Shown here piece by piece: positions 1 to 11,660 of a DNA stretch of 64,000 nt. Under the pieces are notes generated by a model that was not told where the DNA came from, searched no databases, and worked only from the letters and a program-made list of their open reading frames with translations. How positions within the stretch are numbered: the stretch's first letter is position 1; every line of letters begins with the position of its first letter. Position numbers and translations under genes: made by a program. Source of the DNA: Notolepis coatsorum (lineage: Eukaryota; Chordata; Actinopteri; Aulopiformes; Paralepididae); NCBI GenBank assembly GCA_963971535.1, contig OZ020587.1:158265328-158329327 (forward strand), in the 5' to 3' direction.

Positions 1-45
1 GGATTCACAACACCTAGAATCCATTGCACACATAACATCACCTCT

Positions 46-1182
46 GTGGCCATGAAATGTTTCGAGAGGCTGGTCAAGGATCACATTTGTGCCTCCCTCC
101 CCAGCGATATGGACCCTATGCAATTTGCATACAGGCCAAACAGGTCCACTGACGATGCAGTCTCCCAAGTACTGCACAGCACCCTCTCTCACCTGGACCG
201 TCAGAAGGGGGGCTATGTGAGACTGTTGTTCATTGACTACAGCTCAGCGTTCAACACCATAGTCCCCACCAGACTGGTGGACAAGCTGATCGGGCTGGGT
301 CTGAGCTCCGCCCTGAGCGCCTGGGTACTGGACTTTCTGAGTGAGAGACCCCAGGCGGTCAGGGTGGGGGGTCAGACCTCCAACACCATCACCCTGAGCA
401 TCGGGTCCCCCCAGGGCTGTGTTCTGAGCCCCCTGCTGTACTCACTATACACACACGACTGTGTGGCCAAGTTCAGCTCCAACTCCATAGTGAAGTTCGC
501 AGACGACACGGTGGTGGTGGGGCTGATCTCGGACAACGACGAGAAGGCCTACCGGGAGGAGGTTGAGGTACTGGAACGCTGGTGCCAGGACAACAGCCTG
601 CTCCTGAACATTGGTAAAACCAAGGAGCTGATCGTGGATTATAGGAGAGGACAGCAGGAGACACACACACCACTGATGATTAACGGGGCTACCGTGGACA
701 GGGTGAGCAGCTTTAAGTACCTGGGGGTCCACATCTCAGAGGATCTGACATGGACAACACACATAGACACAGTAGTAAAGAAGGCGAAGCAGCGCCTCTA
801 CCACCTGAGACAGTTAAGGAAGTTCAGAGTATCGGGGAAGATACTCCAGTCCTTCTACTCAGGAGCTGTAGAGAGCATCTTGACCGGAAACATCACTGCC
901 TGGTATGGAAACAGCACGGCACAGGACAAGAAGGCCCTACAGAGAGTGGTGCGCTCAGCCGAGCGTACCACGGGTATGGCACTACCTCCCCTGCAGGTTC
1001 TATACAACAAGAGGTGCAAATCCAGAGCCTGCAGAATAATGAAAGACCCCCACCACCCCAATAACAGCCTGTTTCAGCTGCTGAGGTCAGGCAGACGCCT
1101 GCGAACCCCAGCTACTAGGACAGAGAGGCTTAGGCTCAGCTTCTTCCCCCAGGCCATCAGAGCCTTGAACAATGAACATTGA
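46..1182 (+). CDS. LINE reverse transcriptase, C-terminal part (Jockey/CR1/L2/Rex1 group)
   Basis: The 378-residue frame is the reverse-transcriptase part of a non-LTR retrotransposon ORF2, which copies its RNA at a nicked target site. Visible RT motifs in order are YRPNRSTDDAV (about residue 29), FIDYSSAFNTI (about 62), GSPQGCVLSPLLY (about 120) and the catalytic FADDTVVVG (about 151), followed by the thumb and the C-terminal tail. The frame opens at GTG and stays open upstream to base 1, so the start is not biological: the endonuclease domain and the 5' half are missing through 5' truncation or the window edge. No stop or frameshift lies inside the RT part, so this copy is fairly young. The clade is inferred from general appearance; Rex1 and L2 cannot be separated here. 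Confidence 0.85.
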   Translation: MAMKCFERLVKDHICASLPSDMDPMQFAYRPNRSTDDAVSQVLHSTLSHLDRQKGGYVRLLFIDYSSAFNTIVPTRLVDKLIGLGLSSALSAWVLDFLSERPQAVRVGGQTSNTITLSIGSPQGCVLSPLLYSLYTHDCVAKFSSNSIVKFADDTVVVGLISDNDEKAYREEVEVLERWCQDNSLLLNIGKTKELIVDYRRGQQETHTPLMINGATVDRVSSFKYLGVHISEDLTWTTHIDTVVKKAKQRLYHLRQLRKFRVSGKILQSFYSGAVESILTGNITAWYGNSTAQDKKALQRVVRSAERTTGMALPPLQVLYNKRCKSRACRIMKDPHHPNNSLFQLLRSGRRLRTPATRTERLRLSFFPQAIRALNNEH

Positions 1183-1605
1183 GTGCCACAGAACACTGAA
1201 CTATCCACACACAAGCACACATGAGCACACACACGACACGCACGCTGGGCACGCTCACACACTAGCAGCCACTTTAACACTTTAACATGAGCGGGCACAC
1301 ACTCATGCCGCACACACCCACTTATGGCCAAAAGGAAAGGACACTTTAATTTAGTATAACAACAGTAACAGTGTATTGCACTACCAAAGCTACCTAGCAT
1401 GTCCTATATGCTCTGTAAATATTTTTTATGTACAGATACCGAGATGTCACACCATGTTACCTGTTACCTGTTTATTGCACAATGTTGTTTTTATTGGATT
1501 CTATTATATGTTGTACCACTGTATTGCACATCGTTGCGGGCAAGACCACCCGCATTTCATTGTATACTTGTATGCCGTGACAAATAAAACTCTTGACTTG
1601 ACTTG
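1183..1605 (+). mobile_element. 3' UTR and tail of the LINE at 46-1182
   Basis: Non-coding sequence directly after the LINE stop codon. It ends with a polyadenylation-like AATAAAA (near 1,583) and a short TTGACTTGACTTG repeat. A short tandem-repeat 3' tail of this kind is usual for CR1/L2/Rex1-type LINEs and marks the 3' boundary of the element. Confidence 0.7.
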
Positions 1606-2167
1606 TAATGCATACAAACACCTGTACATCGCTCGTCATGACCGTATTGTGGACATTGTGTCTGATACGGTACGGAACATATCACCATCTAGTGCAGCAA
1701 TGTACAAACATGCCAGAGTGAAACCAGAGTGGTTTGACCTTACCAACGATGTCTTTGCTAACATACCAAATACACCGGATGTTGCTTTTGTTGACACCAC
1801 TTTGATCTGTACATGGACCAGGCCTTCCGGGACAAGTATATCAAATACTTTCCACTGCTCAGTGTAATGGCCGACCTTGGGTATAGGTGTAGATATAGTG
1901 TACTTGTATTCGGAAGTCTTGGCCATGCATACAAATGCACCATGACCGGTCTGAGAATCGCTGCAATGTCTAAAAGAAAAGCCAAACAAATTGCCAAATA
2001 TTGCTCTGTCTCAGCTATTATTGGCAGCTTAGCCGCGTGGAGAAGGAGGTGCTATGTGTACCCTTAAGTGTTCAGTGCTGCTTGGCCCCGATACATTTGA
2101 TTCCCTGTTTATGTCATATAATTTGTGGAACCAAATAAAGTATTCAAATGTGTGTGTGTGTGTGTGT
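1606..2167 (+). pseudogene. C-terminal remnant of a restriction-like-endonuclease LINE (R2/Dong/Rex6-like)
   Basis: Two overlapping frames together read as the C-terminus of a fish LINE polyprotein. Frame 2 (about 1,606-1,800) gives RHDRIVDIV and a VAFVDTT segment. Frame 1 (about 1,803-2,067) gives FDLYMDQAF, VFGSLGHAYK and AKQIAKYCSVSAIIGS before a stop. A small deletion near 1,800 causes the frame change. After the stop come an AATAAAG signal and a (TG)n tail (2,149-2,167), consistent with a LINE 3' end. The family is recalled from R2-like C-terminal proteins of fish. The type-of-element call is moderate and the clade call weak. There is no RT domain, so the copy is strongly 5' truncated. 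Confidence 0.5.
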
Positions 2168-2786
<619 letters not shown>

Positions 2787-2979
2787 TTTTTTGTATTGTA
2801 TCCTTTGTGAACCTGTTTTTGAAGTTAATTATTATTTAGTTTGGGGCGGGATTATGGGAGGGGGAACAGGGTGAAAATGTTTGCTGAATATTGCTCTGCT
2901 GATATACATGTTGTAATTTGCAAACCAAAACCCAATAAATACATTGTTAAAAAATATATATAGTACTGATGCTCACCCT

Positions 2980-3057
2980 GCAGGGGGGAGTCAGGGGGTT
3001 CAAGGGGGGTCAGGGGGGGTTCAAGGGGGGGGGGGGGGGGGGGGGGGTTCAGGGGGG
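2980..3057. repeat. G-rich tract with an uninterrupted 23-G run
   Basis: Runs of six or more G separated by TCA-containing spacers, with one run of 23 G at 3,025-3,047. The plus strand could form G-quadruplexes. The length is likely polymorphic or assembly-sensitive. Confidence 0.9.
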
Positions 3058-3119
3058 CAAGATGTCATGACCCACACCCCCCAGTCCCCCCAGCAACCTG
3101 AACACAAACACTGTCATAA

Positions 3120-3644
3120 ATGGTAAATGGTGCATTTTATATAACAGCTTTTATCCAAAGTGCTTTACAATATTTGTTCCTCACATTTTACCCATTCACA
3201 ACAACCAACAGTTTTAAGTGTATTTATTTTCTACCCAGGGACAGTGCACATTAATCAACATCTTCAGTTTCCACATCAATGTAAATGTGCCAGAATTAGA
3301 TAATGAGCTAGTTTTCATCTGTAGTCCCTGCCTAACATGCATGTGTTTATGGTGTGGGAAGAAACCGGAGTACCTGGAGGAAACCCACACGAACACGGGG
3401 AGAACACGCAAACTCCACACAGAAAGTCCCCCTGCTGGGGTTCGAACACAGGACCTTCTTGCTGTGAGGCAGCAGTGCTAGCCACTGTGCCACCGTGCCG
3501 ACCTGCTCATCGGGAGCAATTAGGGGTTAAGTGTCTTGCACACAAGGACACATCGACACGCTGCCCGGGAGGAGCGGGAATCAAACCGGCAACCTTCCAA
3601 CTACAAGACGACCACTCTACCTCCTGAGCCACTGTCACCCCACT
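3120..3644 (-). mobile_element. tRNA-derived SINE split by a second SINE
   Basis: The right part (about 3,500-3,644), read on the minus strand, starts with a tRNA-like head: GTGGCTCAGGAGGTAGAG (A-box region), then GGTTGCCGGTTTGATTCCC (B-box region). It continues into the CATCGACACG and GAGCAATTAGGGGTTAAG body. The left part (3,120-about 3,215) carries the matching tail: TGGTAAATGG, CTTTTATCCAAAGTGC, and a CATTCACAAC stretch. In the fish family I recall, these parts are contiguous, so the middle (3,216-3,505) is a nested insertion. Confidence 0.6.
3216..3505 (-). mobile_element. Mermaid/HE1-like tRNA-derived SINE nested in another SINE
   Basis: Read on the minus strand the head contains GGCACGGTGGCACAGTGGC, a tRNA-like B box near GGTTCGAAC (it appears as GGGGTTCGAACACAGGACC on the plus strand), and the conserved GTTTGCGTGTTCTCCCCG and GGTTTCCTCCAGGTACTCC stretches of mermaid/DANA/HE1-type SINEs. 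The distal part (3,216-3,330) is an AT-richer LINE-like tail. It would be transcribed by RNA polymerase III and mobilised by a partner LINE. Confidence 0.65.
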
Positions 3645-4652
3645 GTCATGGAGAAGGCAGTCGTTTTGTTGTTTAATCCATTATGGTTTTATCATGTACA
3701 TGTCTTTGGAAAGAAACACTTCAAACTAATTAATAGTTCATAGAATCCAGCATGTAAATAGATTATTTAAAACAGTTACAATCAGAAACAGCTACAATCA
3801 GAAACAGCTACAATCAGAAACTGGAATGTTCAGAATACGTTGTCTAAACTGCCCATAAGTAGGTAGGTTATGTGCTCATTTTGAGGGATGTTTGGAATAC
3901 ATAGAATAGATAATGTGCAAATAGTTTCTCAAAACAAGAAATAATGGTTATTATTATTAATTTCTCTCTCTCTCTTAGAGAGTTGTGTTAAATGTTATGA
4001 TAGTGTAAAAAAGGGGCGGGACTAGATAAGCTGTGCTTCCTTCGGCCTCTTCTCCAACTCCTCCTCGTTGGTTCTTCTACGGAGGAAGACAAACTCATTC
4101 GTTTAAATTTTCTCTTTACTGTGATTTGTAAGTTTGTTGTGTTTGAGATTAATATAAAATTTAAAAAAGATTATAAATAAAAATAAATACTATACTATTA
4201 CTAATACTATTCATAATATAATTCAATAGCTCTGCCTGGTAAGGTGGAGCGGTGGGCTAATCCGTAGACAGGTTCCAGATCAGCCGTGTTGCTGACCAGA
4301 TAGCCAGTATCCATTTGATTTAAACACACTTGTCCTGTGTTCATTAGACATTGTTTGATGTGTCGCCATGGGGACCACCCGGCTTCACTAATGGAGAGCC
4401 GCGTTGGCCAATGTGTATATGGCCCTCAGAGCACACGGTTGCTAGGAGATAAGCCAGCGAGCTCGAAAGGGTAAACAGACACAGCCCTGTTGAGCGCCAC
4501 ACAACACCAATCCAGATGCTGCTGATGAGCATTGAAAGAGATGTTTGCTGCTGCTGCTGGTATGTAGGTTAGCTTCCAAAACCCATGAGAAGATCTCGGG
4601 CCAAAGTTCAAATTCCACTGAAACTGTTTCAGTAGACTTTAAAAAGACAGCC
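3645..4652. other. Unassigned stretch with a 16-bp triplication
   Basis: No gene recognised. Near 3,773-3,822 a 16-bp unit (ACAGCTACAATCAGAA) occurs about three times in tandem. 4,130-4,230 is AT-rich. Frames on both strands at 4,344-4,684 have no recognisable domain. Confidence 0.4.
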
Positions 4653-4698
4653 ACACTACAAAGGGTTAACCCTTTCACAACCACACTACAGAAGGTTC
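4653..4698. repeat. Isolated 1.5-unit fragment of the 30-bp minisatellite
   Basis: The segment carries AGGGTTAACCCTTTCACAAC followed by CACACTACAGAAGGTT, the same unit that forms the arrays at 12,397-13,013 and 51,254-54,395. It is about 8 kb from the nearest array, so it is either a dispersed seed or part of an element that carries the unit. Confidence 0.8.
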
Positions 4699-6482
4699 TG
4701 TTTCATGCTAGCTGCCGCTCAGCGTCATATTGCATATATCTCGCTTCAGCGTATATACACTGAATACATTTCAAAATGTACCTTTACATGCCAGCATTCA
4801 TCTGGCCACACCCCCATCCACTTACCTACATAAGCAGGGGTGGTGCCACACACTCATCTCCTTCTCAAATTTCATCCACAAGCTACGTGCTGCTCACATG
4901 CCCACTTGACATGGAGAAAAATATTGACTCTGAGGAAAGGAAGAACAAGGAGATACGTTGACATCATATCTTTATTTTCTCTCTCACTATTTTTCGAGAA
5001 AATACGGCGATATTGTCTTCGTCACTGGAGTGTCTGGAAGATGATGATCATTCTAAAACCTCCACCGGTTTTTCGTATTAGGGGCTCGCGTCGCTAATAT
5101 ACTCCCCAAACTGCAGTCCTCCTTTGCTGCGCCTGGATGGGTTTGACCCTCCTGCTATGCAGCTGGACTGTGGAAGTCTGTTGTGAGGGACTTTTGGTTT
5201 TTCAAGCCTGGGTGAGTAATGTTTGCTTGCGAGCACCACTTGTCTGTTAGTGCTATGGGGGCTAGCTGACAATGTTTACGAAAACCGGCCCCAGATTAGG
5301 GTTCTCTGTTCAGCCTCTTAGGCGACGGCGGAGGATCTTGTTTTGAAGCCCATTATAGTCAACTAGTGGGCCGCGACCAGGAACTGGTGATCCCAGTATT
5401 CTCTGGACGAGTGGATGCTTCTCTGTCACCGTGTAGGCCCCATCTTTCATATACAAATGAGAGTATACCCTAACAAGGAAATGTGGGCATGGATGTTCGT
5501 TATCGGAAGATCCATGTTCAAGTCGGCTACAGCCCAGATGGGACTTGTGCTGGCTCCGCCGGATGTCTGGTAAAATCACCGTTATAAACTGTGTTGACAT
5601 CTCTTTTTCTCTTCTCTCTTAAAAGGTGAGGAGGGTTTCAGACGGCAGCCTGTCTGAAGTGTGGCTTGTTATATCGTTGTGTACAAGTTCAGGTGATAGC
5701 TGCTTAGCTTGCGTGCTAGTTGTGGCCTACCTGTTAGCCAGTCAGCTGTTAGCTGCGGCGCTAGCCCGTTGTGTCACTAGGCTAGGAAACGTTAGCTTGC
5801 TGCTATCGGTCGAGAGCAGCTGTTAGCTTGATGCTACACTGTTGAACATTGCTATGACTATAACATGCCTTGAAACACTCTGACTACGACGTCATCTTTG
5901 ACAGAGGATGTTAGTCGAACCTACCGGGAGCCCGGCCGGCGAGGACTGCGTCAACAAGGAGAACCGTAGCGGCGGGGTGGAGCAGCGACGCTGCTCTTGT
6001 CGTCAACACAGGAATGCTGTGTTTACCTTCGGTGCCCCGTTAGCCAGACGGCAGTTCGCTTGGCCTGCGCTCACGGTAGGAAGGTCCCGACCAGACCTTA
6101 AAACGCGTCTTCTTCCTTCCCTTCTAATGTTTTGTAATAACGATGTTTTCCAAAACGGGTGTTGCTGCAATACATTTAGGATACGACGCGAGTTGTGTGT
6201 GAATTGTCTTGTCACTGGTATTAGCTTCTCCATGCAAATCGGGTTTTTTGTTACATATGTAAAAATGATCTGGTTTGTTGTGTTGAGAACTGTGTACTGT
6301 GTACTCACAACTAAGGGGGTTAATTAACCTATAAAGCTATGCTTAGTGACATATGAGTGAAGAATGAATTCTTTTCTCAGCCTGTAATGACAATGAACAG
6401 TGTGTTCACATATTAACAGGTTTACCTGTTCAACTGGCCGTATCAAGGGTAAGGTAGGAGGGGTGTTCCCCCCGGTTCCCTG
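4699..6482. other. Unassigned stretch, CpG-containing, with splice-donor-like sites
   Basis: No domain recognised in any frame. Donor-like GGGTGAGTAA (near 5,210) and AAGGTGAGGA (near 5,625), and a CpG-richer part at 5,880-6,110, could belong to the leader of an LTR element or to an unrecognised non-coding exon. The frame at 5,908-6,327 (139 residues) has no recognisable features and I do not call it. Confidence 0.35.
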
Positions 6483-6665
6483 GCTTCCCCACCCTCCTCT
6501 CAGATTCAGATTCAGATTCAGAGTTTTTATTTGCCACATGGAATCATACAATCAGAGTTTCTTCATTACACAATCATAAATAACATTCCATGGACAAAAG
6601 GAGCAGGAAGAAGAATAAATCTTATAGTTACCTGCCCCTTATTCCTAAACTAAAAAAGTATTTTC
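6483..6665 (-). mobile_element. Short LINE-type 3' end with (GATTCA)n tail
   Basis: Read on the minus strand this ends with GGCAAATAAAAACTCTG and then CTGAAT hexamers. A polyadenylation-like signal followed by a short tandem tail is the typical 3' terminus of fish CR1/L2-type LINEs. It is under 200 bp, so strongly 5' truncated, with no coding sequence left. Confidence 0.55.
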
Positions 6666-8149
6666 TTAATGGTCCTCTCAGACATGTTGTTTACAATATA
6701 TTGTGTCACTGTGTTGTGGGGATACGATGTAACCCTTAGCTTAGTTGCTGGGGTTGTGCTAAACCGCTTGAGAAACTATATTTTCCTAAAGAAAAGATTG
6801 TTTGGTCACTTTTCGTGTGTGCTTAGCAAGGCCTGTGGCCGATACTAATCGAGAATTATGTATTCTCTCATTATGAAAAACGGCGTTCCTCTGTAGAGCG
6901 TATTTCCAATTTTTTGTGGTGATAAAGGGTTGTGTGTGTACTTGTGATCTACAACTGGGTTAGGTTGGCCACATAAGCACATGTGTAAGTCTGGTACCAG
7001 GGCTCTTAAGGGGGCCCTCTCTATTCTGTGTTTTTTCCTTAGTAAAAATCAGATAGCAGGTTAGCACATGAGCTGTGTGAAGCTGTTAGACACTTCATGT
7101 AGCTGACTATGACTGTGTCATGCTCTTTTTTGTCATTACATCGTATCATGGGTGTGGGGTCGTAAAGGGGTGAACTGGTAATCCTTTCCTCCCCTTTTGA
7201 TGGGCAGGGATTACAACCTCCTGTCCTTCAAGGTTCCTGTCACATTGCTGTTCGGCACGTTACAGGGTAAGAGGGGGGGGGGGAGGGAGTTTCCTGGTCC
7301 CATGCCCTGGAAGATTGGGCGTGTGCACCGCAGAAATTCCCCCGCCATAGAGTACGTCACTGTGCGCGTCTCTGTTGGTACGACTTCTGTGAGTTGTTCA
7401 GGTCCATATGATGGATCTGTTTCAGGGAGTTGTCGGAGCTCCTCCTCACGAAGCTCCTACTCGGGCCTTCTGTGAGTTAGGACTCTCCTTCCCTGTGAGG
7501 GAGCCTCCTCAGAGTTCAGAGCCTCCTCCTCAGATTGTCAAGGTGAGTAGAACTTCAAAAAGGAGTCCTGCTCTATTGTGTGTGTATTCGATTCAATTCG
7601 ATTATTGAGTGTGTATTGGTTCAGTGCCTCCTCCTCGGAGAGCCCTAACCCAAATTTTACATAGCTCAATGTTGCAATATATTCTTTTCAATCTATACAG
7701 CTCGCATGGGAAGTCTCTCTGGGGATTTCCGTCTCCTCCCTATGGGAGGGTGGTGGGATGTAAAAATGTAAAAAAAATGTACCCTCAGCTGCGTCACGAG
7801 GGATTCATGTCAGTCTGTGTTTTTTCTTTTTTGAATAAAAAGAGGAAGGTACATGAAGCACGACGGCTCTGTGTCGTTCTCCCAGGCGACTTGGAGGAAC
7901 AATGTTTGGTGTCTTGCTAGACTATCCATTAATGTGTTTGGGTCTCGACGCATACATAGTGCTGGCTCAGTGTGTTTCTGTTAAAGAATCACACAGGGGC
8001 TAAGTGCGCCTTGGTTGCTTGTTAAAACAGCGTTTTTATAGGGCAACTGGGATGGAGTTTTGTCTCTTCCGAGCGCCAGTTTACTAGGTTGTCTCGATGA
8101 ATTCTCGTTCATATCTGAGTGATGTTAACGGAATAGATCAAAACATAGG
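6666..8149. other. Unassigned stretch before the BEL/Pao remnant
   Basis: No recognisable gene. A Pro/Ser-rich open stretch around 7,400-7,545 ends in CAAGGTGAGTAG, which fits a splice donor, so an exon of an unknown transcript or retroelement leader is possible. A short purine run follows 7,268. I cannot connect this DNA to the pol remnant downstream. Confidence 0.35.
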
Positions 8150-10720
8150 TAGAGGGGTCTCACGCCCCCTCTACGCTTTCGTCAGGACAAAGTGGCCATC
8201 AGCGGCGACATCAAGGGGATGTTCCTACAAGTTCGACTGATGGAGGAAGACAAGCCTTTACTGAGGTTTCTGTGGAGGGAGAGGCTCGACGACGAACAAC
8301 CCTCGATATACCAATGGGAGGTACTCCCCTTCGGCACCACCTGCAGCCCGTGCTGCGCCACGTTCGCGTTACAGAAGCACGTGGCCGAAGACCCCGGAGC
8401 TGACGATGATGTCCGACACATCGTTGAACGAAGCTTCTACGTGGACAACTGCCTACAGAGCGTATCCACGCCAGAAGAAGCAGAGAGCATCCTAATGAAG
8501 CTACGGGCTTCGTTAGCCAAAGGTGGATTCGACCTCCGACAGTGGGCCAGTAGCGACCCTCAAGTTCTCCGGCACCTCCCTCCAGAGACTAAAGCCGCTA
8601 GCAGCGAGACCTGGATGGCGCACACCCCAGGCGAAGCGCAAGAGATGACCCTGGGCCTCGTCTGGCGCTTCAAGACGGACTCGCTTCACTACCGACACAC
8701 ACCTCTGAGGACGGATCAGGAGACGTCCACGACTAGACTGACCACTCGGCGGAGTGTGTACCGAACACTCGTCCTGGCCCGCTCGAGGATAGCTCCCCGC
8801 AAGCAGCAGTCGATCCCGCGACTAGAGCTCTGCGCAGCTCTGGTAAGCGCGCAACTCGCCAAAATGGTGCAAAGTGAACTCACCATACCGGTGCGTGAGA
8901 TCATCCTATGGTCAGACTCCATGACCGTGATCACCTGGATCCAGTCCGCCTCCTGTCGGTACAAGGTTTTCGTAGGAGTCCGAGTATCCGAAATCCAAGA
9001 CCTGGTAGGAGCGGAATGTTGGAGATATGTTGACACCAAGCAGAACCCAGCGGATGTCATCACACGGGGGATGTCCCTAGCCGACCTCACCCGTCCTAAC
9101 TCATACAATGATGGCCCAGAGTTCCTCAGACTCCCAGAGGAGAAGTGGCCTATCTCAACACCGCGGGATGCGAACCAAGACGAGTCAGAGATAAAAAGGT
9201 CCATGTTCTGCGGGCTGAGTCAAGCCCTGGCTCCAACGGGCCCGGACCTAGACGACTGTCAAACTCTGGAGAGTGCCCAAAAAACGACATTCCTATGGCA
9301 CCACCCGGAGCTCCCCCCCACCACAGACCTCAGTGCATCTGCCTACAAGGAAGCGGAACTTCTTGTGCTGCAGAGGGCGCAGAGAGACTCTTTCCCAGAG
9401 GAAATAGAGTGTTTGATAAGGGCAAAGCCAGTCCCCTCAGACAGTCGACTCCTCACCTTAGCCCCAGAAATCGACGCCCAGGGCCTCATCAGGGTGGGTG
9501 GTCGGTTGAGACGGGCCCCGGACTTGGCCGAGGATGTTAAGCATCCCATCGTCCTAAGCAGCCGACACAGAGTAACTGACCTGATCATTCAGAAATACGA
9601 CGAGGTGGTGTGCCACGCGGGGACCGAGCGAGTCTTTGCGGAGATCCGGCGGCGCTTCTGGATACTCCAAGGGAGAGAAGCTGTACGCCGATTCCAATGA
9701 ACTTGCCCGACCTGTCGCAAGTGGAGGGCACAGCCTATTATCCCGAAGATGGCAGACCTGCCTCCCTGCCGCCTCCGAGTCGGCGAGCGGGCCTTCCATT
9801 CCACGGGCGTGGACTGCTTTGGCCCATTCAACGTCAAGAGAGGAAGAGGAACAGAGAAGAGGTGGGGCATCGTGTATAAATCCATGACCACCAGAGCTGT
9901 TCACATTGAGCTCCTCCAGTCGATGAGTACAGACTCGTTCCTCATGTCATTCCGGAGGTTCCAAGCGAGGAGAGGGACCCCCTCAGTGCTATTGTCAGAC
10001 CAAGGGACAAATTTCCGAGGAGGAGACACGGAACTGAGAGCAAGCTTCCTGAACATGGGTGAAGAACTCAAGACCTGCCTCGCTCCGGCTCAGGTAGCCT
10101 TCCAGTTCAATCCACCGAATGCTCCCCATTTCGGGGGAACGTGGGAGAGAGAGGTCCGATCAATAAAGACTGCTATGTACACTGTACTTGGAGCCCAGAC
10201 AGTGGGCGATGAAGTCCTAGCTACGGTCCTCACCGAGATTGAGGGAGTTCTGAACTCCAAGCCCCTCGGCTACGTTTCGAGCGACGTAGCTGACGTCGAC
10301 CCCATCACCCCAAACTACCTCTTGATGGTGCGGCTGGACCCTGCCCTTCCTCAGACTGTGTACAGACAGGACGAGATGAGCGGACGGAGAATGTGGAGAC
10401 ACAGCCAAGTACTGGCCGACCAGTTTTGGGCCCGCTTCCTCCTACACTACTTACCCTCCCTTCAAGCCCGTTAGAAATGGGTGAAAGACAGGGACAACCT
10501 GACCGTGGGGACTGTCGTTATGATCATAGACCAGTCACTACCCCAAGCTACGTGGCCAGCCGGCCGTGTGAGCCGAGTAATCAATGGTTCGGATGGGAAG
10601 GTCAGAGCGGCAGAGGTCATCGTCCAAGGGCGGACTTATACCAGACCAGTAGCTAAGTTGATAGAGCTTCCTGCGTTCCCTGACTCTCCTGACGACGACG
10701 ATAACCCATCGACTAAATAG
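8150..10720 (+). pseudogene. pol: BEL/Pao retrotransposon pol remnant (partial RT, RNase H, integrase)
   Basis: One frame (frame 2) runs from within the RT domain to the pol stop, interrupted by TGA at 9,698 and TAG at 10,472. Homology starts at about 8,165, just before the SGDIKGMF RT motif; gag, protease and the RT N-terminus are missing. PFGTTCSPCC and the YVDN catalytic variant typical of Pao RT follow. Next comes an internal deletion of about 110 residues near 8,770 that removes the first RNase H aspartate; the second (LWSDSMTV) remains. The integrase shows the HHCC-type region, then VDCFGP, LSDQGTNF and TWEREV for the D, D and E positions. The second BEL/Pao copy in this window has an arginine codon (CGA-compatible) and a glutamine codon (CAG) at the stops, so both look like C-to-T changes. 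It is dead and distinct in sequence from the copy at 21,988-30,575. Confidence 0.92.
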
Positions 10721-10831
10721 ATTACTTCTAACTCCCCATAGCCCATTATGGAGAAATTGACTTGACCCTTGATATTAATCTGTGCCCCAAATTTTATTTG
10801 CTAATTAGGTTCAGACTAATTAGGGTGCGGC

Positions 10832-11660
10832 TGTTCTGAAGGTCCAGATTAACACATAGAGTCTGCGTTTATTATTTTGTATAACTTATATATTGTTTAT
10901 ATATATAAGATATATATTTTCACGTCATCTGTTTACCTACCAGTATTCATCATTCGCTTATATGTATATGTTCCATTCTTAACGCCGTAGACAGTGTGAG
11001 CGCATGCGCGGGGTTCTTGGGACATGCCTGGACAGAGTGTGTGTTATAGAAGAAATGTTTGGCAGCAGTAACAGGACGGCAAGCAACGTATCTTGACAGA
11101 GAGCTGTACAGCTAATTAGATACCACATAATATTGTCGAGCCACTATTGGCACAACATAGTGACTTGTTCGAGCGAAGTAACGTTGAGAGACTTATAGCT
11201 GAACCTAGCGGCGTTCTGGATTTAACTACCTATTGAAGACGACATGCGGGTTGGCCTAAGTGTACAAGGGCTAACTAGCTAGCAACCATGCCAACGGGCT
11301 TTTTGGACTAATAGCTATTAATCCTGCCATCGGGCGCTAGGAATACAGGAACCCGGTCCGTACGAGACCTTCCTCACCAGCGACGACAGGATTATCCCAA
11401 GTTTGTCTGCGGCTCTCTGGAGTAGGAGCTCCAGAGAATTACCGTCTCCACCCGCCATCTTGCTTTCCCCGTGCTGCTCGCTTCTTCTCACTCCATTCCA
11501 AGCATCAATGGTCGAGTACTCGTAGTTCAGGACTATCGTTACCTCTGACATCGTTGCATTGACATTATCGTATTAAAGGAGATCTGCGCTATGTATAATA
11601 TGTATGCTTTCTATTACTATTAAAGTGATTATTCAACTTTGTATCACTGTCCCCTCGCAG
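10832..11660 (+). repeat. 3' LTR of the BEL/Pao remnant
   Basis: About 110 bp after the pol stop, the sequence TTAGGGTGCGGC precedes TGTTCTGAAGG. The second BEL/Pao copy has the equivalent arrangement, a purine-rich GGGGCGGC directly before its LTR start TGTTG. The right end is set at the CA just before the foldback (CCCCTCGCA, 11,659) and is less certain. No matching 5' LTR is visible, in keeping with loss of the 5' half. Confidence 0.6.

Noticed and set aside
3430..3640. Two true tRNA genes
   Set aside because: Only promoter-box similarity is present; no cloverleaf and typical SINE bodies follow.
5908..6327. 139-codon plus frame as a host gene
   Set aside because: No domain, unusual composition, overlapping frame on the other strand of similar length.
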